From Cylicocyclus nassatus (Eukaryota > Nematoda > Chromadorea > Rhabditida > Strongylidae), in assembly GCA_958299035.1 (NCBI GenBank), contig CATQJL010000112.1, positions 47,202,941 to 47,266,940 on the forward strand: DNA of 64,000 bases, written 5' to 3'. A model generated the notes under the pieces. The model did not search any database and had not been told where the DNA came from. It saw nothing but the letters and a program-made list of their open reading frames with translations. The stretch's first letter is position 1; every line of letters begins with the position of its first letter. The translations under genes and the position numbers were made by a program. Below, piece by piece: positions 1 to 11,770 of the stretch.

Positions 1-1090
1 ATTAGATTAGATTTGTAGAAATGGCGGTCCTACCTAACAAGCAGTCCTCTATGCACAATTTTTTCTTTTAGTTGAACAACTTTTACAAGGTGTATGGCAG
101 CCAAGACAAAATAATGTGTTCGACAGTTTCGAAGTTTCTGACTGCAACATATAGCCGAAACATAATGCAGTAAGACGTCTGTAGGAAATCTGTGGCAAGG
201 CGGTACAAAACATCATGCCAATGCCGTATTGGAGTTGTGAAGAAGATATACGAGGCTCTACAATTTTGTTGAGGGATAGCTCGTAGTACAATAAGCTATG
301 TTTTGCTTTCTGATCTACAACCATCGCGTTAGAGTTGATGACGGCAAAATTTGTATGGTTCTGATTTCCATCGGCATGATGATCGGCAGTTACACTTGCT
401 GCTTTGCAGAGTCATCAATGTTTTTGTGTAGGCGCCTTTTGAACTTTCCTTTTTCAGAGGTGGAGCTCTAGAACGGATAAGCAGAGGCGAGAGAACTTTC
501 AGTGTGAGTCATATCACTGTTATCCCTGCTCCACTCGTTATCCGACGAGTGATTGACTTCCCTGAAATTGCGAAGCGTACATCAAAGCATCGAAAAAATT
601 GGGAAAAGCAGTAGATTTTTGCAAAAAGCTATCATGCCTGAAACCTCATTGATCATCATGCCAAGAATGGTCATTATCAAAAGTTCCATGGGAAATGTAG
701 AGGCATAATAACAAGTCAATATTGTTCAATTCTTTCAAGAAGTCGGTTTAATGGCCGAAAAGGGACCGGATGTGTGTGACTTCCCTGGTGATCGGGCGTA
801 AAACCTTTCACCAGTAGTTCTCAATAAAGTACACAGAAAATGACAAAGAGAAAGAGTACATACGAATGAAGGTAAACAGACGTAGCGAATTCGACTGAAT
901 GACAATAACAAAGAAAATACTACATATTTTATAAGAACTCAAAATTCTTCGCTGGATAGGTCAGAAGTTTGTAGGCGAAATCGACGCCAAACCCTTGGCT
1001 TGAACTGAGGATGGGTTTCGTATTTTCGGGCTGCTAAATACAGTCAATTAGAAAAATCTAATCCTTTGTGTGCTTTTATACGATCAAAGA
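1..1090. repeat. Dispersed repeat shared with 22089-25285
   Basis: From about base 19 the sequence matches 22097 onward (shared TGGCGGTCCTACC), continues to about 650 and resumes at 24829-25260 of the other copy. The other copy carries an extra 22990-24828 element, so this one is the empty site near 650. Nothing coding is recognised. The interval 1091-1519 shows no feature. Confidence 0.75.
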
Positions 1091-1789
1091 CTTCGCTTAG
1101 TTGCACAGCAATGGTATGACTAAGGAACATGCGTAAGCACACTTGACTTACCAAGCTTACCGACTTACTCACTATCAATATGTAAGGCGACGTATTAATA
1201 GGTGCAACGCCTTGGTTAGGCATTGGGCATACCTTACGCGATTTATCGCTGTCCGATTACTCCATCGCACATCCGCGAACCAAACAGTTTTACAATTCGC
1301 AAAAAAACTTGTACTATGAGGGTTATTCATGGTATAGGCGTCTCCTATGCGTGTAGCGGGCGTGGCCCTGCAGACATTTGAACACGTCAAAAAACTTGTT
1401 GAAGCTCCACTTTAGAGCATTGGTTTGTAATTTCTAGCTATCAAAAACTGCCACGCGCATACATTGGCAAACGTCGGCAAAGCTCCGCCCGCTATACTGT
1501 GCGGAATAGACGATACTTGAAGTGATAAATGTGAATTCGGAATGAACTTGCTCAGTTTTTTCTTCACCTGGCCCCAAAAGCAGATTACGAGCTCACCTCC
1601 TTCCAGCGTGTGCGAATTCGGATGAGGATAGGTTAGCACACTTTCAGTTTAAGTTGTATAAAATACCATCTGGAACCCTTTTTAGCCAGAACAAAGCACC
1701 ACAGCCCTACGGCTATAGACTCTCTGGCAAAAAGGCTTTGTAGCCGTTCACTTTCGATAAAACCTTGAGTAAGAGCTGGGCCCATTGTA

Positions 1790-2468
1790 CAGGGTGTCCG
1801 TAAAAAATGTGCCTACTGTTTGATTGTGAATAACTCTCTTCTAACGAAGTCGTTCGAGAAGCTTTAGGCACCATTTTGTAGAGCGAGGTTCATCTTAGAT
1901 TTGCAGTATAGAGCGAATCACCGAGCTCTTTTTATTACTGTAGGATTACGGTAGGAACTTCGACAAGGATTTTAGGTCTTTGGAGGCCATAATCTGCCTC
2001 GGAACATAACCAAACAAGCCGGAAATTCTTACAATATGGTAATGGAAGCCGCTCTTTTCGAATATGAAATTTCCACTTTACTGTGGTGCCTCTTTCCTAA
2101 ATTACCCCAGGCGAACCGTAATAATTGAATTTCCAGCATTTTTCAGAAATGTGATTACACCGTCAAAAAAGCTGAAAACACCCGTAAAAAGTTGTGTAGT
2201 GGAATCAGCGTGCGCGAAAACCCTAGTACACGATTTTTCAGATTTTTTGAAAAAAATTTTGTCAGGCGGCATATTTCACGATGGTTCCATATGCTGAAAG
2301 TTCCTACCGTATTCCTACAGTAATAAAACGAGCTCGGTGATTCGCTCTATACTGCAAATCTAAGCTGAACCTCGCTCTACAAAACGGTGCCTAAAGCTTC
2401 TCGAAAGACTTCGTTAGAAGAGAGTTATTCACAATCAAACAGTAGACACATTTTTTACGGACACCCTG
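1790..2468. mobile_element. Tc1/mariner-type MITE with about 160-bp inverted arms
   Basis: The ends are CAGGGTGTCCGTAAAAAATG and its complement, flanked by TA (1788-1789 and 2469-2470). Inverted similarity runs about 160 bp inward on both sides. No transposase frame is present; the small ORF in the loop has no recognisable domain. TA duplication and CAGGGTGTCC ends fit a non-autonomous Tc1/mariner element. Confidence 0.8.
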
Positions 2469-2663
2469 TATATTACAGTTATTAGCATTGATAAAACGGT
2501 AGCGGTTGATGAAGGGGGTTCTGGAGTTGAGCTTGAGGACTCTCCCAATGCTTTTATAAAGAGGACCAGATATATGTTAACTATACAGTCTTACACACAG
2601 CTGTTATACTCCTTTTTGGTGCCGATAACACCTCGCGGAAGGAGTGATCTTGTGGCGCTAAAA

Positions 2664-3407
2664 ATGAAGATGCTCTCGTTTGACTTTTTTGCGCTAAACC
2701 GTTTTCTACAAGGACATAGTTGATGTGCGCTTTTCAGGATGTGTTTTCAAGCGCAGCATCAGCGCTGGAGGCAATATCTACAGCAAAACTGCAAGATGAA
2801 CTCAAAAAAGATTGCGCGCGTCTCGCAAAAGAACTGCGCACGTTTATGGGCAAGCTAGAGGTAGTGGAGTTAGTTTCTACATGTATCAGCCGTTTCCTAC
2901 CATGCTGACAAATTCAGTCTTAGGAAGGTGCAAAATCTGTAGAAAGAAAAGCGAAATCTATTCCCAAATCCGACGCAACGACGGAGACATATTCCTCGGA
3001 CGTTGTTGACCGCACCAAAAAGACTTCTGCGGAGGCAAATGTGAGTGGTAAAATACACAGATATTATCTACTTAACACTTTCCTTTCCAGATACCATCAA
3101 AATCTCCTGATATGCCAAAAATTTCCCCGCTTCTAAAAGGAGATCGGCCACCTGTGCTTACTACTGCACAGCGATTATCTCCAACGGCAAAACTCCAAAA
3201 AACGCAAGAAAGCTTGAGACTACCTTCTGCTCAGGCGCAAAAGGAGCTACGCATAGCGAAAACTCCGCCAACTGCTACACCTCCTAAGAATGTAATTTCT
3301 TTTCTTGCGCTAATAATATAACCCGTTTGCGGTATTTCCAGACCAGCAAGAAGTTAAACAGCGCGTCTAGCAGCGCCAGCGGTTCAAAGGAACAAGTTCG
3401 TCCTTGA
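2664..3407 (+). pseudogene. Secreted coiled-coil gene, copy 1, damaged first exon
   Basis: Paralogue of the gene at 31719-32351. Exons 2752-2860, 2924-3040, 3091-3291 and 3342-3407 are open, in phase and bounded by GT-AG; they encode the coiled-coil segment, the Ser/Lys-rich region and an end TSKKLNSASSSASGSKEQVR. The last two exons keep the frame that copy 2 lost. The first exon is damaged: after MKML the hydrophobic run becomes SFDFFAL, and the donor GCGC|GTAACC of copy 2 reads GCGCTAAACC here, so no GT remains. It may be a pseudogene or may use another 5' exon; an alternative acceptor at 2737 is possible. Confidence 0.5.
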
Positions 3408-3965
3408 CTTTCGTGATTCAGAAACTTTCATATTAGTGTGTTCACATATTTTCTTCACTTGCGTTCATAATACTATACGATTCAATGTCGTAATTCGCTC
3501 AGGTTTTGTGTTCTCTGTAAACCATTGTAATTTTGCTGTAATTTAGTACAGGCTATTTATTATTTTGGACATGGGCTCGCTCAAAAAATGTTCCCAAGCA
3601 AAATTGCTTCTTGAGGAGTGAAAGCGAAAAGGTTCTACTCTTATGATTAATATTCCGACAAATAGCTGAGTTTATAAGCAACAGTTCGTCGATATCAAGT
3701 AGGAGCGGTGTTGATATTAAGCCTTCAAAAATCTTATAATCACTCTACTCCTCATTTTCTGGATTACAGATTCACAGTCTTGATCTTGACGTACATAGTC
3801 GTTGAAGGTCCTTCCAAACCCTTTCTTACACCATTAATTGACAAAAATTTGATTAGTGTTTCTGTGCAAAAACTCGTGTCACAGAAGTGTTGAGGAAGAT
3901 TTCTCCTTTTCCAAATCATCTTTGGTTGAGCAAAATGCTGAAGAAGAATTTTTTTGTTTTGTGGA

Positions 3966-4148
3966 TCAAAATCGAGGTGTCCGTTCTGAGTAACGGTTGC
4001 GAATCAGCGCTATAGATGGAACTATGTCTGCAGCATCGATAGCCCCTTGCATAAAACGAGCTCTGCCCTCAGCAAACTTCTTCAGCCCCAAGGCCTTCAA
4101 TATCCCTTTGAAACGGGGCCAAGTCCGAAAGACCACTGAATGATTCAC
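3966..4148 (-). CDS. Small ORF with frame conserved between duplication copies
   Basis: A 60-codon open frame ending RYSERTPRF. The paralogous frame at 33781-33969 has 62 codons and the same end. Between the copies there are substitutions and a length difference of a multiple of three (RTW-P versus RTFGP), so the frame survives. This hints at a coding exon, but the start shifts from ATG to GTG in this copy and no family is recognised. It could be an exon of a minus-strand gene with an upstream part near 4968-5079, where a GTAAG donor is kept in both copies. Confidence 0.3.
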   Translation of the reverse strand: MNHSVVFRTWPRFKGILKALGLKKFAEGRARFMQGAIDAADIVPSIALIRNRYSERTPRF

Positions 4149-5811
4149 TCATTTAGAACTATTTTTATGAGCTATGAACTACTTTCCACAGTGAATTAGC
4201 GGGTTAATTCTCATTGCAATCTTCGATCACTCCGAGATAGCTGTTCACGCAGAATAGCGGGCTTGGTTGACCCATAGTGGAGGAACCTTATTCATATTGG
4301 GACATAGCAGCGGTTCAGTTCACTGTCCTACTCTTCTACCTTTTGCTTTGAACTGAATAACACTCTTGACAGCGTTATCTTATGTCTGACCAATTTATTG
4401 CGAATAAAACCATGACCGTAGAGGGATGACACAAGACGATGACCTTTGTCACGTTTGATGGAATATGCGATGTACTATGGTTTCATCTCTAAATACTGCA
4501 GTGCCGATTGGGCTTTGGACTGCTTGCTTGCACTTTTATTCAAAGAGATTAATCAGCATCTGGGTGCTTGATTAGTAAGCCAGGTTGATAAGAAACTCCA
4601 CTTTATTAAAGAGAAGTGCTACCTAACAAGCGATTGATTTCTTTGCTGTCAACCAGCTGTTTGCTTTTATTTGTACACACACATGCGCATCGCATACGAG
4701 GCACTTCTGGTCTAAATTTATGACGCCAGTAATTGATTTTTCAATGATTCAGGCCGTCGAAGAGTAAGACCTAATTCGGCTCAAACCTTGATCTTCCCCG
4801 TTCATGACAATGGCATACCATCACGCCACCCATCCCCTGTCGAAACTGCCATCGACCAACATAATAATAGATTTCCGGAATATTAGCACAATAAAAAGAA
4901 ATATGAAAACGGCATGTTATTGAGTCTTTGAAGTATTCCAAGTATTCTATGGTTTTTCTTACGTAGAATAAAAGAGATGTAAGTTTCTTAACAGCATAAA
5001 CTGGCATTGCAGAGCAAGCGAGGCGCGGCTGAAGTATCGCGATAAAACGACTTACACAATGGCAATTTGTACCATGCACTTGTATAGGTCATTTATAAGA
5101 CCGTGACGACGGATTTGACTGCGGTCTTTGCGCCCACAGGAGCAGAAAACACTCATACAAAAAAGCGTCACCTCAGCTCTCAGCTCATTCACTTCCACTG
5201 TCTAAATGTTATCATATGTAAGCAGAAAAACCGCTCGAGTAGAGATGAAAACCAATCAAATACAAAAGCTGGATAAACGTGAACATACACAGTGCGAGTG
5301 AGCAGCTCATTATTCACTAGCTGGCTCACCCGGCTCCGCCTGGCCCTGTCAAAAACGATAAAGGTTCCATTTCTATCCCTGTATACCTTTACCTGTGCCC
5401 ACTTCTACATCCCCTGTTCCCGCTGCGTGAGTAATCAGTATGCTCACCTACCTTCCTCACCAACCCCCCAGCCCCGTAGCTCAAACTTTGCACAAAAAAA
5501 AACAATAAAATCGATAAAAGTAAGGATAATTCTAAAAACTGATGGCGTTATTCGGCTATCCAGGCCCCAAAATGTTTTTGTGACGGATCTTGCTCAAACT
5601 CGGTATATGGGGGTTATTTGAGCTGCTGATGACAATATCATAGTCATCGCGTGGGCGGGTAATCATAAACCTGCCTGAAACCTTGGCAAGGAATTACCTA
5701 AAGTGCTGTTCAAAGAATATCGCTCAATCCCCGCGATAAAGGCAATTCGTGTGGTATAAAAGTTTCCCACGACCGTAATGCTTTCTTTATAGGACCACTG
5801 CCGCGCGCGAT

Positions 5812-5990
5812 ACATCCTTCGGCGGCTTTTGCCTAAGCAGAAATAGGGGGAGGGAGATTTGCCGCATGCAAAACACTTCGGCGGTTTTTGCCTAAGCAGA
5901 AATAGGGGGAGGGAGATTTGCCGCGTGCGATACACCCTTCGGCGGCTTTGCCTAGGCAAATCAGGGGAGGTAGATTTGCCGCGTGCGTTA
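5812..5990. repeat. Tandem repeat, about 60 bp x 3
   Basis: Three adjacent copies of a unit with CTTCGGCGG, CCTAAGCAGAAATAGGGG and GAGATTTGCCGC. It lies inside the Helitron-like insertion. Overlapping ORFs here are translations of the repeat. Confidence 0.8.
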
Positions 5991-6659
5991 CACGTTGGGA
6001 CAGGTTATGAGGATGGCGCTGGAGACCGCCATGCAAAACGACCGTTTCCCCATTTCATGAATATCTGGGATCTGAATTGGCCCTGTCCATTCAAATCCTG
6101 CAACTCACAATAACTTCACTAATGCGTTATGACAGCGAGCAAGTTTCATATTCATAAGCAGTATACTTGTGAACCGTTACAGGTAAGGTTTTGAGCAAAT
6201 CTGGAACTTCGACCCATCTACACCCACCGTAACCCAAGAAAATGCACCATCCTGCGAAATCAACATGATATTTATGTTCAGCGCGCTAAATGACCACCCT
6301 AGACGAAGTTTGGAGCAAATCTATGTTTTCGACCCCACACCATATATAACCACCCTAACTCTATGAAGAGGTCCCAATATGCAGAGAAAGTATGAAATTT
6401 GTAATCAGCATGTCGAATAAGTTCTCTGGACCGAACTCCAGCCGAATTCATGATTTTGACTTCTACCGTACACCTATCGTAACCACATGGGGAGACTTTC
6501 TGCAACGAAAGTGTGATATCTGTAATCAGCATGTAAGATAACTCTTATACACGAATCTGAGCAAGCTCTACGACAAAAAATTTTGGGGCCCGGTTAGCTG
6601 AATAGCGCCAAAATAATATCGAACTCGTAATCAGCATGCTTGATTACCCCCCTGTGCAA

Positions 6660-6970
6660 ACTCCCAGCCCCGCAGCTCAAACTTTGCAAAAAATCGATAA
6701 AATCGATAAAAATAAAGGACGACTTCAAAAACTAATATTGTAATCGGAATCCCCATGCTCGATTATCCCCTGTGCAAACTCCCAGCCCCGCATGTCAAAC
6801 TTTACAAAAAAAAATAGGTAAAATCGATAAAAGGAATCGATAATTCCGAAAACTAATATTGTATTCGGAATCAGCATGCTCGAGTACCCCCCTACGCCAA
6901 TTCCCAGCTCCATAGGTGAACTTTGCAAAAAAAATCGATAAAAATCGATAAAATCGATATCGATCGATGA
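6660..6970. repeat. Tandem units of about 117 bp with ATCGATAAAATCGAT
   Basis: GCAGCTCAAACTTTGC-like blocks recur at about 6674, 6789 and 6909, each followed by ATCGATAAAATCGAT-type runs. Related sequence appears at 5470-5540, 21310-21610 and 56630-56800. Confidence 0.7.
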
Positions 6971-7070
6971 CGAAAAGTAGCCTATGACACCCGCCGGGGC
7001 CCGAAGTGTATGTGTGCCAAGTTTGGTCAGGATCGGTTCAGAAATGGAATTTTCTATTCGGAGCATACGT

Positions 7071-7205
<135 letters not shown>

Positions 7206-7493
7206 TTCAGCTTTATATATAGGATTAATCTTAAAGTACATACTATCTGGATGACTCAAGCAAATCTTCGAACTTTCGCATGCACTTCTGACTTTTATGA
7301 AAAACAGATACGGTGCGCATGCCCGCAGAAGGAACTGAGGACGCTCATTTTGAGAACATCCTTCTGATGCTAAAAAGCAATCTAACAATAAGAGCGCAAC
7401 GAGTCTCAAAACAATCTTTTACCTGAACAAAAAATCCGAGTTAAAAACATGGGTGAAAAATTATTTATTCAATAATTAAACCCAACCAATCGT

Positions 7494-8051
7494 TTACAGC
7501 TTCTCAAAGTCTTCACTAAGATCCTTGCAAGGACAATTTCCATTTTTGCATTTTGATAGCTCAGCACTTGCGTAGCCATGAGGATAGTTACAGAAATAGG
7601 GAGAACTCATCCAGTAATTCCATGGCATGACGTAATGAGGACACATATCTTTGTAAACCTCACACTGCACGCTTCTTCTAGAAGAGGAACGTTTGCATGC
7701 GGAGCACTTTTTGCTCTCGCCATTGGCTCCTCGTCGGTCTTCGTTTCTGTGTTCTTCTTCATAACCACAGTCATGGCACGGATGGAAGAGGTCCAAGCTT
7801 GGCGGGCACGGAAAGTAGACTTTCGCATCACAAGAATTTTCAAGAATAGCTAGGAGTTCATCAGCGTTCCTTATCACATGAATGTCGTCGTCGCGGTCGA
7901 AGGCATAGAAGTTGCCTTCAACGGGGAAACCGTGTCGTTTTGCCTCTTTCAAGAACTTCTCGTAAAGGTCATACTTGTCCTTGTATTTGATAGATAAGGA
8001 AGGTGTAGGTTTCACATGGAATTTGAAGGAGACGGTATTTTCATCAGCCAT
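7494..8051 (-). CDS. PB1-like, Cys/His-rich protein A, duplication copy 1
   Basis: Single-exon gene of 185 residues. The start ATG (8051) lies about 40 bp downstream of a minus-strand TATAAAA (8089-8095); an AATAAA on the minus strand (7464-7469) follows the stop by about 25 bp. Residues 8-75 look like a PB1 fold: a basic segment SIKYKDKYDLYEKF, then an acidic OPCA-like segment FYAFDRDDDIHVIRNADEL. After it comes a Cys/His-rich tail with HPCHDCG, KKCSACK and MCPH, possibly a degenerate ZZ-type zinc finger as in p62/sequestosome proteins (inference). It is transcribed away from protein B at 8317. The nearly identical ORF at 37049-37606 (about 90% identity by eye) supports a real gene. No signal peptide or membrane segment is seen, so a cytosolic site is likely. 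Confidence 0.75.
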   Translation of the reverse strand: MADENTVSFKFHVKPTPSLSIKYKDKYDLYEKFLKEAKRHGFPVEGNFYAFDRDDDIHVIRNADELLAILENSCDAKVYFPCPPSLDLFHPCHDCGYEEEHRNEDRRGANGESKKCSACKRSSSRRSVQCEVYKDMCPHYVMPWNYWMSSPYFCNYPHGYASAELSKCKNGNCPCKDLSEDFEKL

Positions 8052-8316
8052 GGTGAGGGAAGAATGGAGAAATGACCGCTCGCCTTTGTTTTATAGATTC
8101 AAAAATGGGTGGGTTCTTATAATGTTGAATAATATTGCACAACCAACGATCAGGTAGAAAGTGGCACGATCTCATGATGAAAAAGAAACACGGCAGCAAC
8201 ACTAAGAGATTGTTGTGCAATATTACGAGGAGTTATGCCTTTCTTCTTTTCGCAAATTTCGCCCTATATAAAGCCGCGTTGGTTCACTAGGCTATGTGAA
8301 AATCTATTCTACCATC
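8052..8316. promoter_or_regulatory. Bidirectional promoter of the PB1-like pair (copy 1)
   Basis: The 265 bp between the two ATGs carry a core promoter for each direction: TATAAAA on minus (8089-8095) and TATATAAA on plus (8265-8272). Between them is a 14-bp perfect inverted repeat: TAATATTGCACAAC at 8130-8143 and its complement at 8212-8225. Each arm holds ATTGCACAA, which resembles a C/EBP-type bZIP half-site pair. The arrangement, including both TATA boxes, is kept in the second copy at 37607-37867. Paired control of A and B by a bZIP factor is an inference. Confidence 0.6.
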
Positions 8317-8859
8317 ATGTCTGAAGACGACCGTGAAGTCAACGTCAGGCTCTGCTATGCGAATATTCCAACAATCACTATTTCCTACAAAGACAAAAAG
8401 GATCTATTCAAAAAGTTCAAGCAGCAACTCAAAACCCTGCCCTTCAATACTGATGAGCTCTACTATATTGATCGAAATTTCGATCAAAGTGAAGTTAGAA
8501 CTGCTGACAATCTAAAGGAAGCTGTTGATAGAGGCCATAACTACGTCGACATTTACGTTCGCAGAAATGACTCTGATCATGGATTAATGTCGTGTTCAAG
8601 CAGCGATGACGATGAAGAGAAGGAGGAGGATGATGAAAAGAAGAAACACGCAAGAAGTGAGTCCATCTCCAAACAATGTGGCTATCGATCCAAATGTCGT
8701 CATCGTTCTTCTTCACCTTCCGAACACTATCACCGTTACTACCCACCATGGGCCTACATTCCCTGGAACATGAATCCTCAGTATATGTATGGACCTCCGC
8801 CATTCTACGATGCGCATGCCGAAGAGAGCTACAGTCGTAGGCAGAACAAATGTCGTTAA
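8317..8859 (+). CDS. PB1-like, acidic/His-rich-tail protein B, duplication copy 1
   Basis: Single-exon gene of 180 residues. I chose the ATG at 8317 because it is the first ATG in this frame after the TATA box (TATATAAA, 8265-8272) and has an ACCATC context; the upstream in-frame GTG at 8296 lies too close to the probable transcription start. Residues 8-75 parallel protein A (ISYKDKKDLFKKF, then YYIDRNFDQSEVRTADNL), so A and B look like diverged paralogues. The rest is an acidic Ser/Asp/Glu stretch (SSSDDDEEKEEDDEKKK), a basic His/Arg patch and a Pro/Tyr-rich end (YYPPWAYIPW, MYGPPPFYD). A polyadenylation signal AATAAA lies at 8897-8902. A TAA replaces the TAT codon of the other copy, so this protein lacks the last four residues found there. 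Function unknown; PB1 domains normally mediate dimerisation. Confidence 0.75.
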   Translation: MSEDDREVNVRLCYANIPTITISYKDKKDLFKKFKQQLKTLPFNTDELYYIDRNFDQSEVRTADNLKEAVDRGHNYVDIYVRRNDSDHGLMSCSSSDDDEEKEEDDEKKKHARSESISKQCGYRSKCRHRSSSPSEHYHRYYPPWAYIPWNMNPQYMYGPPPFYDAHAEESYSRRQNKCR

Positions 8860-10512
8860 TGCCACAATTGAGCTATGCGTATTTCATATATTCGTGAATA
8901 AAAATCATGTCATGTAAAGCTTGCCACTCACATCAAATTTCCCATCTTCTAATCTTTATGCATTGTCAAGTATATTCGCAAATTGTGTGCGTACAAGCTA
9001 AATAACAACTTTGTGCTGATTCTAGTGATCAAGTTCGTTAATGAACGAATTATTAGTCCTAATTATAGCTGGATAACCAGCAAGTTATCAATGGATAAAA
9101 TGCTGTGTGCTAGATTTGCGCTAGAATCTATCTTGTTGTTAGACACGCTTTCTCAGACGCTCGCAAATGACTTCCGGGGGAAACTGAACTTCTACAACGT
9201 TCGGAGGGATCCTCCTATTTAGCCGTGCGGGTGAGTCCCGCCCTACCTGGCAGTTCTAGTAGGAGTGTCTTCCCGAAAGTTTTAGAAATTCACTTCCCCG
9301 GAAAGCATTTGCGATTGTCTGAATTAGCGTACAAGCGGTATAAGAAAAATTTATAAGAGATCTGATGCATTTTTCATGACTTGCATGCTTTCGTAGTCAA
9401 GCCCCTGAGCAACGTTATTTATTTTCTTTTAGTGCCCTAACCTCACGAGTACAAGGTGTACTTGATTTTGGGACTTGACGAGCTTGAACACAAAAAAGAA
9501 ATTTCGCGACCTAAGAGCTTCTGTTGGAAATTGGATAGGGGCGTCTTGCACTTGTCAAATAAGGGTTTATCTCAAATATGAGAAATGGAGCAGAGCGCAG
9601 AGCAAAATTCCACAATTTCAAAAAACACGGCTCCCATATGTTTTTCAACAGCGATTTCGTTTTTCAAATAAAAATTTGACCGAGTAAAGGGCATTAGGTT
9701 TTGTATTTCGAGTTGCGGTGACAAATTATGCAAAGGGTGCCTGTGTAATAGATACGTAAAACTTCGTTTTCTTCAATAATGCTGATAGATTACAGTAATG
9801 GGCATCTATTGCATCAAAAGAGACAAATATCCTCGGAAAGACAAAACTATCCATGCAGGATTCTATGGCGTCTTCAGGATACGTTTCCTCTCACTAAATA
9901 AGATGATTTCTTCCGATTGCTTCAGCAACCACATCTTTCTGCCGATCAAACACGAATTTCCTAAGACAGCATTTAAGAGCATTTTCTGAAAGAAAATGAG
10001 CATTGAAAGCTGAGGTAGCGTACGCTACTTCGCAACAAGGTGCTAAATGTTTACATGTAAGAAGATCACTACAGAGGAATGAAATCACTAGCATAAATAC
10101 GAGTAATCAAATGACAGATTTTTCTATTTCACCTGACTAGACCAGGGCTACATTACCCGAAAAGGACTTACGTAGTCAAAAAAGGCAGTAAATGCAATTG
10201 TCTCAAAGATCGACGCATAAATACTTGACATATATCAATGCAATGGTCTACGATAGGATCGAGCAATTCCAGAAACATACGGCTGATACCCACTACACCG
10301 CTTGATACGGTATAACTTCAACTTTTTGTATTAGAAGGCCTTTTGAAGACGCGTGTAATACCATCGGACTATGATTCCTTCAGAAATATACTTAAGTATA
10401 TCTGGTTCAACTGCAAAAACTTTCTATTAATTAAAGCAGCACGTTCCATAGATCCCAAAACATGTATTATTAGAAGAAACACAATTTTGAATCACTTTAC
10501 GCCCGATAGATA

Positions 10513-10787
10513 TTAGGTTGTCCGGAAATTAATGCAGGTTTTGAATTCCAACCGCTAAGTCGTACACTTCTCATTTCTAAGTAGACTGCAAAACACCATT
10601 CGATAGAGCAAAGCAAGCTCTACAAGACGGCAATCTTGATTTAGCAACAGCTTTGATCCATTACGAGTTTCGAGTCAAAAACTAAGAAGATTCAACTGCC
10701 CGAAAAATTGAGAAAAATCGCAACTCATTTCACAAAACCTACAAAAATTCAGACTTGCTCACGTAAACTCAATCCACGTAAGGCATC
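10513..10787. mobile_element. Half of a mariner-like palindromic element
   Basis: Starts TAGGTTGTCCGGAAATTAAT and matches the left arm of the element at 57252-58193. The inverted second arm is missing. It sits exactly where the similarity between the duplication copies ends. From 10790 to 11770 I see only AT-rich sequence and probable LINE 3' UTR. Confidence 0.65.
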
Positions 10788-11770
10788 TATTTATTTATTT
10801 ATTTAATACATTACTATAGTGTAATGTGCTAGATAGTATAATCGCTAATATAGAAATGAGCATAATACATACGAAGAAATATGTACAGATGATTTGTTTT
10901 CAGTTTCACATCACTAAATCTTCTGCTTTAGAACAAAAACTAGGTTAAGAAGTTTATTATAGTGAATCAGTTCGAAAAGGTGGTATGTTAGTACGCGAAG
11001 TTATCTGCGCAAAAAGATTCTCTCAAACATTATCAAAAGCTTCGATCGCACGCATGAAGAGTAGGTAGTAGGATGTATGCCCAAAATAACGGAGCATGAT
11101 GGGATACCCTAGTGCGAGTAACAGATCACTTTCGAGTGGCACGCTTTGGTGATAGTACCTAGGCGATATGGCAAATTCACTCGTACCTAGGCGTTCATTA
11201 ACTACCGACCGCCTCCACTTCCTCCGTGTTTGAGCATATGAATGTAACATGCAAGATAAAAGCTTTTAATAATGTAAAGATGCGGCATATATATCAAGAC
11301 TAAAACAAGTGCGTATAAGATCTGGTAATTCACGTAGATATTCAATTGATGATTTTGATCTTGCAGGAGATTTGAAGCAATGCGAAATAGAAAGCTAAAT
11401 AAATATAAAAGAAATTTCATACTGCATATAAACTTAGTTTCCAAATCAAGAAACTAGCACAGGATTGATAAAGATAGAGCGTTAAGCAGGAAAATTTAGA
11501 CAGTAGTATATTTGAAAAGGTGTACAAGAATATATATGAAAATTCAGCCATTGTTGTATGATTTCGTTGAAGATAGAATGGTGGATAGATTTAGCTCGCC
11601 AAAAATCTGAAAGAAGTAAAACAGGGAGGGAAGAACTGAAGTAAGCAGCTTCTCTTTTTTAGATATTCAGTGGGTATGGCCTCTTGAAAAGTTGATCAAG
11701 CAGACGAAGGATTATTCCATATTTTACCTAAAAAGAACAGGAGCCAGGAAAGAAGAATAAAAGGATGCCT

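Noticed and set aside
5663..6113. ORFs over the 60-bp repeats
   Set aside because: Repeated-unit translations inside a mobile element, open on both strands.
8052..8316. Heat-shock elements in the bidirectional promoter
   Set aside because: TTCTTCTTTTC near the TATA box is suggestive, but no alternating GAA/TTC array is present and it is not kept in copy 2.
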